64,000 bases of DNA. Source: Gyromitra esculenta. Its lineage: Eukaryota; Ascomycota; Pezizomycetes; Pezizales; Discinaceae. Position numbers and translations under genes: made by a program. Below the pieces are notes generated by a model, which saw nothing but the letters and a program-made list of their open reading frames with translations, did not search any database and was not told where the DNA came from. Positions 1 to 8,861 of this stretch are shown piece by piece. The DNA lies in NCBI GenBank assembly GCA_038503075.1, contig JBCAML010000005.1:248001-312000 (forward strand), read 5' to 3'. Within the stretch, counting starts at the first letter, position 1, and the number at the start of each line of letters is the position of its first letter.

Positions 1-299
1 TTCTTCTTTTTCTTAGGACTTATTAAAGTTAGCTAGCCCGTAGAGAGATGGGTACTTTAAGGCACCAAATTACCCTTGAGCGTCATCCCGAGGTTCAATA
101 GGTGCCTTACCCTTCGCCTTATTCTGCTTGGGAAGCGGCTTTTGGGTGGGGTCCGGAGGAAATTGAACCGTAGAATGGTTAAACGAATTCTTGATTACTA
201 CGCCGCTTGAAGAGGGTTTATCGCGATCACGCCATTGTCTGGCACGTTTACCATCATTGCCCTAGAGTGAAGATAACGCAGTAATTAGTGGGATCATAC

Positions 300-495
300 A
301 CCCCACCGGGCAGGCAAGTTGCCTTTAACATCAGACAGACGTAACACGTCATCTGTGCCCCAGTGGGACCAGCGTCGAGTTGGGTAACACCCTTAACAAC
401 AGACAGACGTAGCACGTCATCTGATGCCCCGACGCTGGTGTGTGGTGAACGATCACCGCTAAGCATCGGACAGACGAAACACGTCATCCGAGCTC
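300..495. repeat. Three tandem hairpin units, possible structured RNA or foldback array
   Basis: Three units lie about 66-70 bp apart. Each has a short perfect hairpin (GGCAAgTTGCC at 313; GGGTaacACCC at 381; GGTGAacgaTCACC at 444). After a short linker comes a conserved imperfect palindrome (CAGAcagACGTaacACGTcaTCTG at 332; the same with an AGC loop at 400; CGGAcagACGaaacACGTcaTCCG at 467). In unit 3 both sides of the outer helix change together (CAGA/TCTG to CGGA/TCCG), so pairing is kept. Unit 2 is enclosed by a perfect 10-bp stem (ACCAGCGTCG at 369, CGACGCTGGT at 430), and unit 1 by CCCAC/GTGGG. Units 1 and 2 can therefore fold as three-way junctions. Transcription and strand are unknown. 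Confidence 0.6.
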
Positions 496-744
496 AACGA
501 TGAGGTTGCAGCCGATTAGTCTAGACGAGGGGGCCCCTCAAGCAATTTCCACAAGGAGAAAAGAGACTTACATGGAACTTATTAAGAAGAGAGTTGGCTG
601 TCTTGATCTCATCCGGTGTTCCGGATGTCTGTAAAATTTTCAAACCCTTTCTCCACGACGCACGGAGCTGCTCAAAGTCCATCAATTTGTTTTTCTCCAT
701 ATAGTCAACGATATCCCAACTCCGCCAAGGGGTCTCCCTAAGAT

Positions 745-848
745 ATTTATTGGCAGAACACTGGTAAGAATGATGTTCATCGGTAGAAAATTCGTCGGCA
801 GGATATCCGTTGGCATAATGCTCATCAAGGTATTCATCGGCGGGGCGT
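745..848. repeat. Degenerate 15-bp tandem repeat
   Basis: Read on the minus strand, the stretch gives a decaying 15-bp period built on a core like CCGACGAATTTTCTA, translating as repeated (T/M)N(I/F)LP-type peptides. About six or seven diverged copies are visible. It looks like a minisatellite or a relic of a repetitive coding exon. No start, splice context or homology supports a live gene. Confidence 0.35.
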
Positions 849-1925
849 TTCGCAACAGGCGGCTTCGCAGCCGGAGGGATGGAAGGATGGTCGTGAGGAG
901 GTTGGTTGGTGAGGGTCTAAGATGTGTTAGTTCTATCAAGTGATTCAGAAAGGACCGAAGAGAACCGACAAATTCTCCTGGCTCCATCGTTGCTGATATC
1001 GCGGCGCTAATAATTTATGACAAAGGAAGATGGAAGCTGCAAGCTGGAGGATGGTGGAGGATGGTGGAGGTTGGGCGCGATGACTCTTGCGCTTGGCAAC
1101 AAAGCCAAGCCTTATGCGGTTAGCGTTCTCGACGAAACGGTTGCCAAGGAATGCTTGACAGCAGTGTTTTATTGCCGGGTAACTAACTTGTTTATGCTGC
1201 CAAACCCCTCCCCAGTCTACTCTATCACCTAATCTAAAACAGAATAAGTCTAGCGACACTGAACCATACATGTATCTACATGTGGTGATATGCAAAACGG
1301 GGTAGAGTTGGCATGTCTAGGCTTCACAAGCGATCAGATAAGCTCATGCCGAAACCTTTGATTTCTGGGTTGAGCGTATCATGCCTTCCATATCTAGTTA
1401 GTGCTCTAAATTCTGATCAAGCCTGATGGTCTAAGGGATTGCAAGCCAGCCCGACAAAACTACATTAGCAACAATATAGTTCAAATCTGAGTGACAAAGT
1501 CGGATGTTTAGTAACTAACACCAACCACATCTAATTAATATCACTACTCTGTTGTCCGGGGCCGTGATAATTCGGTGTCGCGAGAATTGGCACTCTGATT
1601 GACTAGATCTGTTTGAGACGTTGAATTTGTGCGGGGATTCTCGCGACCCGGGCAACACGGTGCAAAGGTCTCAAATAATTGAGACACGGATCACAAAGCA
1701 TCACTCGCCATCAGCCATCTCTAGCTGCTATAAAGCGATCAGCTCTAAAATAAGCTTTCAATTCCAGTACATGAAATCCCGAGACTTCATCAGAAAGTAA
1801 GCCTCGGTACCTCGGCATCCCCTCGATCCATTGCATGAGCCTCAGCACCTACCATATATACACCGAACAATCCTGCTCGGAATCTCTATTAACCCAAACC
1901 CCCTCCAACCCAAAAACCCCTAAAC

Positions 1926-2570
1926 ATGCCTCCCACCGACCTCCGACTCGGCATCAAGGGAATCGACCTCTCCCCCGAGTTAACCGCAACCGACCGGGTC
2001 CACCTCTTCCTCAAAAACGACATCGGCGAGAAAACAGACTACAATGTAACCAACACCCTCTCAATACCAAAAAAATCATAGTCAAATCTAATGCACACCA
2101 ATAGGGATTTGATAAAGACCTGATCCAGAACGACTTAAAACTGATCTCGACCGCGCCAAACGAAGTAATATTCGAGTTAACCGTAAAAGAGGCACATACG
2201 AACCGGTTAGGAAATATGCATGGCGGTTGTGCAGCATTGATATTCGATATCTGTACAACCGCTGCATTAATTCCGAATGCCAGGGAAGGTTTTTGGCAGT
2301 TTCTGTAGATACCCTTATGTACTCTTATGAACAGTCCGACCAGATCAACTAACACACATATGTTATAGTGGCGTGACCCGGAATCTTAACGTGACTTACC
2401 TACGCCCTGCTCCTATTGGCGCGACCGTGGTTATCGTGGCTACTGTTGTTCAGGCTGGGAGGCAGCTGGCGACTATTAGAGGTGTTATTAAGAGTAAAGA
2501 AGACGGAAAGATATGTTCCACGGCTGAGCATTTGAAGTTTAATGCTATACCGCTGGAGTCGAAACTGTAA
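1926..2570 (+). CDS. Hotdog-fold acyl-CoA thioesterase (ACOT13/THEM2-like)
   Basis: Three exons join in phase: 1926-2045, 2105-2304 and 2369-2570. Introns are 59 and 64 nt (GTAACC...TAG with CTAATGC branch; GTAGAT...TAG with CAACTAAC branch). The product is 173 residues. The central exon carries the PaaI/ACOT13 hotdog signature N-x-x-G-N-M-H-G-G with a following ALIFD, matching the family's catalytic-loop Asn/HGG and the Asp of the long hotdog helix. The third exon gives the typical GVTRNLNVTYLRPAP strand. The family hydrolyses acyl-CoA thioesters in mitochondria or cytosol; substrate cannot be read from sequence. The start ATG lies upstream of a good coding stretch (MPPTDLRLG). A tRNA gene follows 275 bp downstream. 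The family call is strong; a specific symbol would be guesswork. Confidence 0.82.
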
Positions 2571-2844
2571 TTATAAGTGATAGTGGGTGTTGAAGAGGAT
2601 GGGAAGACGGAGAAGATACCTTGGATACATGAAGTATGCATTTTACGAATATATCGAATTCTGCTATCGAAGTCGCATTAGGAGTTTGTCAGCCCTAGAA
2701 CACTAAATCTCCATTCGTAAAATAATCGACGCCGAACGTGAAATGCTAAAGACATCGAGTGATGATATGTGAAATCTGAGCAAGAATACGCACCTAGTGA
2801 AATGCTTTACAGCCGCTGAAATTAACTTAATATCACTAATCATC

Positions 2845-2925
2845 GGTTTCGTGGTGTAGTTGGTTATCACACCAGTCTAACAATAGTTCCACTGGTGGTC
2901 CCCGGTTCGAGCCCGGGCGAAATCA
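2845..2925 (+). tRNA. tRNA-Val (anticodon AAC) with a short intron
   Basis: A full cloverleaf is visible. The acceptor stem is GGTTTCG (2845-2851) with CGAAATC (2918-2924), one G-T pair. A D arm follows. The anticodon stem is CCAGT (2872-2876) with ACTGG (2891-2895). The T arm is CCCGG-TTCGAGC-CCGGG (2901-2917). The anticodon loop reads CTAACA then continues 7 nt (about 2883-2889) before the last loop base, the standard intron position after base 37. The anticodon is AAC (2879-2881), i.e. valine. A short T run follows downstream as expected for Pol III termination. The body resembles known fungal tRNA-Val genes. Confidence 0.9.
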
Positions 2926-4293
2926 TATATCTTTTGCTTCTAGTGCTCGTGTTTGCCAAGTGTGGGTTGGATGGATGGGTCGAGGCGTGGGGCCGTGTGA
3001 ACGGTCTAGGATATATGTATATTTCAACAGTATTGTGGATCGAATTCTTCATAGGGTGTCTGTGTGCAGTTGGCTCGTCTTACAAGAATTCGGGATATTG
3101 AAATATTTTCTCTAAAAGAATACGGTTGACATAATAGAAGTATTTTGTATGAAACGGTACGAATACCGATATAGAAATACTCTTGGCGGTTCGGAGAGAC
3201 GTCTCAATATTTTTTAATAGGATGATTACGTGAGAGTTTTCCGAACTCGCAATTCACATCGAAAACCCGCCTGGGAATGATGTGTTCGGTCATAGAACGG
3301 TGAGAATGAGCCATCCCGTCCGCTCTGGCATATCCAAGCACCGTATCGCCTGGTTAGTAATGCAGTGGGTGACCATGTGGGAATCCCAGGTACTGAACTC
3401 GTACTTATTTTTTTGCATCCCAGAGATTTGGACGAATTTAGTGGAATTAGACCTTTATAGTTCGATTCAAGTTCACACCAGCTACCCACTATAATATTTC
3501 TAGATATGGCTCCAGTAATCTAAAAGGTGGGCGAGACTAAGGCGATAGGGAACGCTCTTGGCGCCAGGTTAGGGTTTTCTGTGACTAAATGAGTTTACAG
3601 CTTCGTAGTGGTTTTATACACTCTTGTAGCTACCTGGTGGACTCTTCGTGAATATGAATATATTCTAAATAGAGACTCATTTTAAATAGTTTTTATGGCC
3701 TTGCTTTCCCTGCTAAGCCCGTATTTCTAGAGTCAAACCGAAAAACCCAAATCGTCGTCATTGTTCTAGTGTCTTCGTGAAGGTAACTTGGTTGTTGCTC
3801 AATCACCTACTCTCACTTCAACCACCTTTTCTTCTAAGCTACTTAGTATACCTATTAAAATTACCATGGGATCTTGGGGCTTGCCTGTGTGCTTATAAAA
3901 GAGCGACGTGAGATGAGATGGTTGGATGCCGAGGTAGACCGGGCTGGCGTTGAGCCATACTAAGAGCCAGCACTGGGGCAGCAGTTCTAGAGAAGTAGAT
4001 ATTTGAGGGAAGGCAGAAGGACAGAAAGCTTCCGAAAAAGAGTAGAAGGAAAGCAGTATCGATAGAAGAGTAGATGGTGTTGATGACGAAGGATTAAATG
4101 GCGCTAAAGTAGCAGAAGAAGTTGAGTGACTTCCTCATTGACCGTAGCGTAGCAGAGCGAAAAGATATATGTAAGCTTGATCTGTGTGTTCGGTTATAGA
4201 ACGGTGGGAATGGACTTTCCTGTTTGTTCGGACATACCGTGTATACTGTTCAAATACGACCCGACGCTACCGCCCCGCCAGAGTCGAAAGGGT
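2926..4293. other. Intergenic, with a dispersed repeat fragment
   Basis: No gene is seen. A fragment starting TGTTCGGTCATAGAACGGTG at 3282 recurs in diverged form at 4188, just before the ankyrin relic. Frames here lack start context, splice sites or recognisable domains. Confidence 0.5.
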
Positions 4294-4690
4294 AGGGGCA
4301 GAGGTAGAAAGTTGGCATTGCATTGGGCTGCGTCCAGAGGGGGTGAGAGGGCCTTACAGCTGCATATCGAGCATGGGGTCGATATATCGGCGCAAGACAG
4401 CGATGGAAAAATCGCTTTGCATTGGACAGCTGATAGGGCACGTAATGGGATAGTCAAGATTTTGGTTGAAAAGGGCGTCGATATGTCTATTTTAGATGGT
4501 TGTGGGAAAACGGCTCTACACTGGACGTCGTATAGAGGGAACAGTGATGTCATCGAGGTGATGATTGCTGGGGGTTGCTATCGGTACCAGATGGCGATGG
4601 AAATACGGCAGCTTAGTTGACGTCGGACTGTGCTCGTAAAGATGTAGCGCAACTACTGGTTAAGTATGGAGTTAATACCCGCTTCCGAGC
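4294..4690 (+). pseudogene. Broken ankyrin-repeat gene fragment
   Basis: Three consecutive ankyrin-like repeats are readable: LALHWAASRGG...LHIEHGVDI, then IALHWTADRARNGIVKIL and TALHWTSYRGNSDVIEVM. The reading frame then breaks near 4575. It resumes in another frame as DGDGNTAA, a stop codon (TAG, near 4615), then LTSDCARKDVAQLLVKYGV. So at least one frameshift and one stop interrupt a repeat protein that would otherwise continue. No N-terminal domain or promoter is evident, and the piece sits beside a dispersed repeat. The repeat identity is clear; what the parent gene did (many fungal ankyrin proteins are NLR-like or effector-like) cannot be told. Confidence 0.65.
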
Positions 4691-7203
4691 AGCAGTACAA
4701 AAATAACTAAAGGGGACAATCAGACGAGCAACGTCTAAGGGGATTGGGACAAAAGCGTTGGCGCAACAAGCCTTAGTGCCGTATGTTATATCTCTTGAAT
4801 ACGGGTTTCTTATTCAGTTTATAATTTTATTTAGTAGTGATTCAGAAAGTTCCACCGTATGTTTTACCCCCGGGACCAGTGAACTAAGGATATGGAACTG
4901 TATGTTCAACAAGACAATGAACGTAAAATGTAATTGAAGAATGTTAGGATACGGGAATGGATAGAGGAAGTCGCAGTTGGGCGCCTTACCCAGAGCTTAG
5001 GGGCGAGTGACTCCTAGGTACACTTAGTCTTTCGTTTGGCTTATATGTATACGTTTAGTTTCTCAGCTAGGTATTTAGTAGCTACGATTGTATGCGCAGG
5101 CAGGAGTGAAGTGAATCAAGCTGTGTTTGGAAGTTCCTTCCACATCCTGTTGGATATATGGTATATATCCATAGGCTTCCTAGTGTTTCATTTAGTACGT
5201 CACTACTCGGGATACCGAAGTCGTTCAGGCAATAGTCTATACTGCTAATGGGGGTTGCTCGGGCCGATCTATTCGGCGCCCAGAGAGCCCCCATAAACCT
5301 GTTTATATATGACTCCATAGGGAGTATATATATGGAGCTCTTCTCCCGTTCGTCTATTCTGTTTCCTCTTCTCTAGTTTACTGGACAATCAATATATCAA
5401 ATCTATTCATTATTTCAACACATCCTGCGGCGTATGATTAATCTATCTATCTATCTACACATCCTGCGGCCAATATGCGAGTGATAAATGGTGATCTTCG
5501 CTCTTCAGCGTTTGGTCATGTCTCTCCTTGCGTTGTGTTTGGCTTACCCTCCCAAAATCGTTGCTTAGGGCGTGCGGCCCGCGCTAATATATATAGCCAT
5601 GTCGCCCTATCTCCTTGGCACAGACATCGCTCTCCATCCCCCACCCTCAACCTTCTCATCCCATCCTCTTGGATCTAGAACTGCGTATATCTAAGTCGTT
5701 GAATCCAGGACCATCTCTTCAATGGAACAAGTTTTGATAATGGTAACATGGCCCTAGCCTTAATCCTACATACATTTATCTAACCCATCTCCTCACACAG
5801 CAACAAACCTAAGAAAGCAGGATCCTCCGCTTTGAGGATAACTATCGTCAATTATTGCGGGTTTTCTCGGTTTAGCGTATAACCCCTCATTCGGAACGGT
5901 GCTGGTTCCGTGAGCCATATTCTCACAGCAGATCTTTTTTCTACAGGAAATGAGAATTTTAGCCAAGTAATCACTGATAATGCTGGGTTCCCTGTTCTTC
6001 CAAGGCAAGTATCCTCAAGCTAGTATTCTTGTTTGGCGATCGTGCTACATACATAAGCTTCTAAGTGTACTAACATGTGCCCTCAGACAATCAAAGAATT
6101 AAGCAATGACACCAGAAAGCTTTTGAGGGCAACAAAAACGGGTCAAAACTTCGGGTATTAAACCCGAAGCCTACCCTCCAAGTTGGACGGGATGATCAGC
6201 AGTCTTGGAGAAACCGCTGGAGCCCTCATCGCCTACACGCTGAGTAGGCTGTAGTTGTGATGCGTGTTATGCTCTTTCGGAGTATCAGAAAGGTAAGCCA
6301 TTTAGTAGATGTGCAATAGCTGCGCTTACGCTGACATGTATTACCCTCTAGACCTTCATTAGATGATGTGGGCAAGCCGTGCCCAACATCCCGCAGCTGG
6401 CTCCATTGAGCCAGCTTCTATTTTTCCCCGCCCGGCTGGGCGGTTGACCGTATGGGCAGACAGAGTTTGATGGAGGTCTTAGAATTCTGGGGCCGTCGCG
6501 GGTGTGGCAATGGCCTCGTAACCATATGATATGGTTAGTTGGAACGAAAAAATAATATAGGATGGGCTTTGAGATTCCATGCTTTACTTTGCTTTGCTGT
6601 TTGTGGGTTGGTGAATTATCCATTGTATGCTATTACCGCTACCTATCGGAATATAAATCGCCACTAGAATCGAGGATCTGAATATTCCCCTATTGTACGC
6701 TTTAGGTGTTAAAGTAGAAGGGAAGCCAGTGGTGAGTGTTGATGTGACGCAACTACTCCAAACCTCCCAGGAAACTCCGAGTAAGGTCTTGAATTGAATC
6801 GGGAACTCGAGACTCTATGACGCGGCGTTATGTTTATAGGTAGCGAATGAGTGGGATTGCACGATATGAGCTACCAGAATGTCCTTCCTCCAGGCTACCC
6901 CCTCCCTCCCTCCGGCAATCCAACCCGCCACTGTACAGCAAATCACGAACACGCACACCCCATGAAGAAAAAAAAAAGCCCATGCTAAAATTCGATTCCA
7001 ATAAAAAGCCCCCAACACCATCCGCATCCAAGTATCCAAGTTCATCCCATCCCATCCTATCACTACCATAAGGCAGCCAAAATGAAACAAAACAAAAAAC
7101 ATAAAGAAAACCGCAAAAACCCCTAGAGCCTCCGTAGCAAACCAACAAAAAAAAAACATCATAAATATATAAACCCTCCCTTTTCCACAAATAACACTCC
7201 CAT
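4691..7203. other. Intergenic, low gene content
   Basis: No convincing gene. Visible structure includes a direct repeat of ACACATCCTGCGGC at 5418 and 5457 flanking a short CTAT microsatellite, a hairpin CTTCGGGT/ACCCGAAG near 6150, and three consecutive hairpins at 6370-6443 (separate entry). The right end is the A-rich 3' flank of the RMD5-like gene. Confidence 0.5.
6370..6443. other. Three consecutive perfect hairpins
   Basis: Within 74 bp there are GGGCA-agccg-TGCCC (6370-6384), AGCTGGCTC-catt-GAGCCAGCT (6395-6416, nine base pairs) and CCGCCC-ggct-GGGCGG (6428-6443), all without mismatches. The region is richer in GC than its surroundings. No overlapping gene is supported. It could be a structured RNA, a foldback remnant or chance. 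Confidence 0.45.
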
Positions 7204-8582
7204 CTATATAATGACCGGCAGAGCCTGCGACAGTGAGCTTTCCTTTGGGCAGTACGGACATTTCAGTGCGCCCGAGCTCCCGCCCTTCGCGAGACGCTGC
7301 AGACTTTCCTGCGCGATGACGTGGCCACAGGGTAGCATCATTGGGGGGTTGGATTCTGTTGTTTGGTCTTTCGATACTGGACAGACGAAGATGCTGTGGA
7401 ATTGGTATCCGGGAGGGAGTGCAATTTCAGCCTAACACTGGTCAGCACATATAACACATAACACTAGAAGGAGGGAAGGGGAGGGCTACAGGTAATTCGT
7501 TGACGGTGCTCCACTCGGTCTTCTTATCCTTCATGATAGCGGCCATCTTCAGCAGCGTCGGCAACGCGATTGCGCCAGCCGTAGCAGCGATATAAAGCGG
7601 AGACTCAGCCGACAACCCGAGTAGCGAGCAAAATTCCTTCGTGAAGCTGTGCGCCACATCGTTCCAGCTTTTCTCCGGGTCCGCAAACAATCGGCCGTAA
7701 GGACTGGTTGCCAGGGTCGGGATGTACAAGAATGCACACATGAGCTTCTCAATGTCCCGTAAATGTTTGTCTTGGAAGCGCCAGAACTCGTCTCTGGCGT
7801 AACGCATAGCCTCACGGGGCCCACCAACAGCGTCAGCGGTAAACAGCCAGACGAAGCGCAGTTTGCATAGTTCAAATTCAAGGTTGCTGCCGCGGTGTTC
7901 GAGGAGGTGTGCTTTAGCGCGCGCCCAGGCGATGGCGGGCTGTAGGTCTCGACGCTCGCGCATTGCGGTGAGGATCTTGTAGAGCTCGATGAATTCGGAT
8001 TGCAGCTGTGGGGGGATGGCGATGGGGCCGGCTTCGGTGAGGAAGCAGGCGGAGGTGCTGAATTGGCCTTCGCGGATCAGGTGCATAGCTATTGCGCGCT
8101 TGATCAGATCGGATTGGGAGGAGAGGGCGTCGTAGTCGGTGGTGGAGTAGGTGGATGCTGCGCGGAAGGTCTAGTGGAGTTAGTCTGGGTATAGAGGGGT
8201 GTAAAGGGGGGAAGGGGACGGACTTTGTCGAGAGAACGGCCGTAACGGTTAAGACCGCTGTAGATTTCTTTTTGAGAGTCGTTGATTTTGTCGAGAGCAG
8301 CAGGAACAGATTGCTGGAGTTTGGCCAGATTCACAGTGGCAGAGGAGGGGTCTTCGGGGGGGGGGCGAGAAAGGTCAGCGCATGGACTTATATCGGTATC
8401 AAATATCATAACTGTAGTAAACAACACAGAGATATAGCGGTGGTGATTATAGCAGACGTACCGCTTGCTATTGCAGCACGGGCATTCTGCAGCAGTTGGA
8501 TGCATTTGTCAACGTCGGCGATGCTCTTGGACAGGTTGGCCTTCTTCCGTAACCGTTCGTATTCCTTCTCAATGGACTCCAT
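7204..8582 (-). CDS. RMD5: GID/CTLH complex E3 ubiquitin ligase subunit, RMD5 (Gid2) homologue
   Basis: Four exons join in phase: 8582-8462, 8351-8224, 8170-7490 and 7431-7204, giving 385 residues. The long third exon carries the LisH-CTLH-CRA region (RAIAMHLIREGQF; LQPAIAWARAKAHLLEHRGS; CSLLGLSAESPLYIAAT). The last exon carries the degenerate RING typical of RMD5: IFVCPVSKDQ, then PPMMLPCGHVIAQESL and LKCPYCP. In yeast, Gid2/Rmd5 pairs with Gid9/Fyv10 as the catalytic heterodimer that ubiquitinates gluconeogenic enzymes when glucose returns. RMD5 is preferred over FYV10 because of the C-V-S-K and PCGH pattern. The start used is the ATG before ESIEKEYERL; the frame is open further upstream to an acceptor-like CTCTAG, so an extra 5' exon is possible. 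It is divergent from the PRP1 gene. Confidence 0.9.
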
Positions 8583-8861
8583 AACGGCAGGCTGCAGAGA
8601 GGCGTCAAGCTGAATGTTTCTAGAGAAGAGGAGTCTGGGCCGTGAGAGAATTGCGGGGAGATCAGTCGGCAGACGTTGCTTGGGGGTGGCATCACGCCGC
8701 CGATCTGCGGCTGCCGCAGTATATGCAGTACCAGGTCACTAATCGCAGCCGGGTAACAGACAGCAGCCAGCAGCCGGAGCTCAGCGTTGTTGGGCAGCTC
8801 TTCTCGCCGTCGGTCTGTCTGTTCTCCTCCCCCACCGCAATCCCCCCCCCACTCATTTGCC
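8583..8861. promoter_or_regulatory. Shared intergenic promoter region between RMD5 and PRP1
   Basis: Only 279 bp separate the start codons of the divergent RMD5-like (minus) and PRP1-like (plus) genes, so both promoters must lie here or overlap the genes. A C-rich run sits just upstream of the PRP1 start. No clear TATA box is seen. An extra 5' exon of RMD5 could occupy part of this space. Confidence 0.5.

Larger units (their letters stand above)
1..1925. other. Intergenic, left edge to thioesterase gene
   Basis: No convincing protein gene is seen. The stretch holds three tandem hairpin units (300-495) and a degenerate 15-bp tandem repeat (745-848), listed separately. It also holds an interrupted inverted repeat: GTTGTCCGGG at 1551 pairs with CCCGGGCAAC ending at 1656 (9 of 10), and GTCGCGAGAAT at 1577 pairs with ATTCTCGCGAC. 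The small open frames show no family resemblance or splice-supported extension. Confidence 0.6.

Noticed and set aside
254..487. Minus-strand 77-codon frame with repeated MTCYVCL peptides
   Set aside because: The repeat copies lie in different frames relative to each other and the conserved signal is base pairing, not peptide sequence.
300..495. CRISPR array or hammerhead ribozyme
   Set aside because: Only three units with differing hairpins, in a eukaryotic context, and no uniform repeat-spacer layout. The hammerhead core CTGATGA...GAAA is missing on both strands.
1440..1500. tRNA-like words (AGTTCAAATC) near 1480
   Set aside because: No acceptor or anticodon stem could be paired around it.
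6815..7261. Minus-strand frame with hydrophobic, Phe/Trp-rich sequence
   Set aside because: It lies in the A-rich 3' flank of the RMD5 gene and overlaps its last exon in another frame. The hydrophobicity comes from poly-T/TTT codons.
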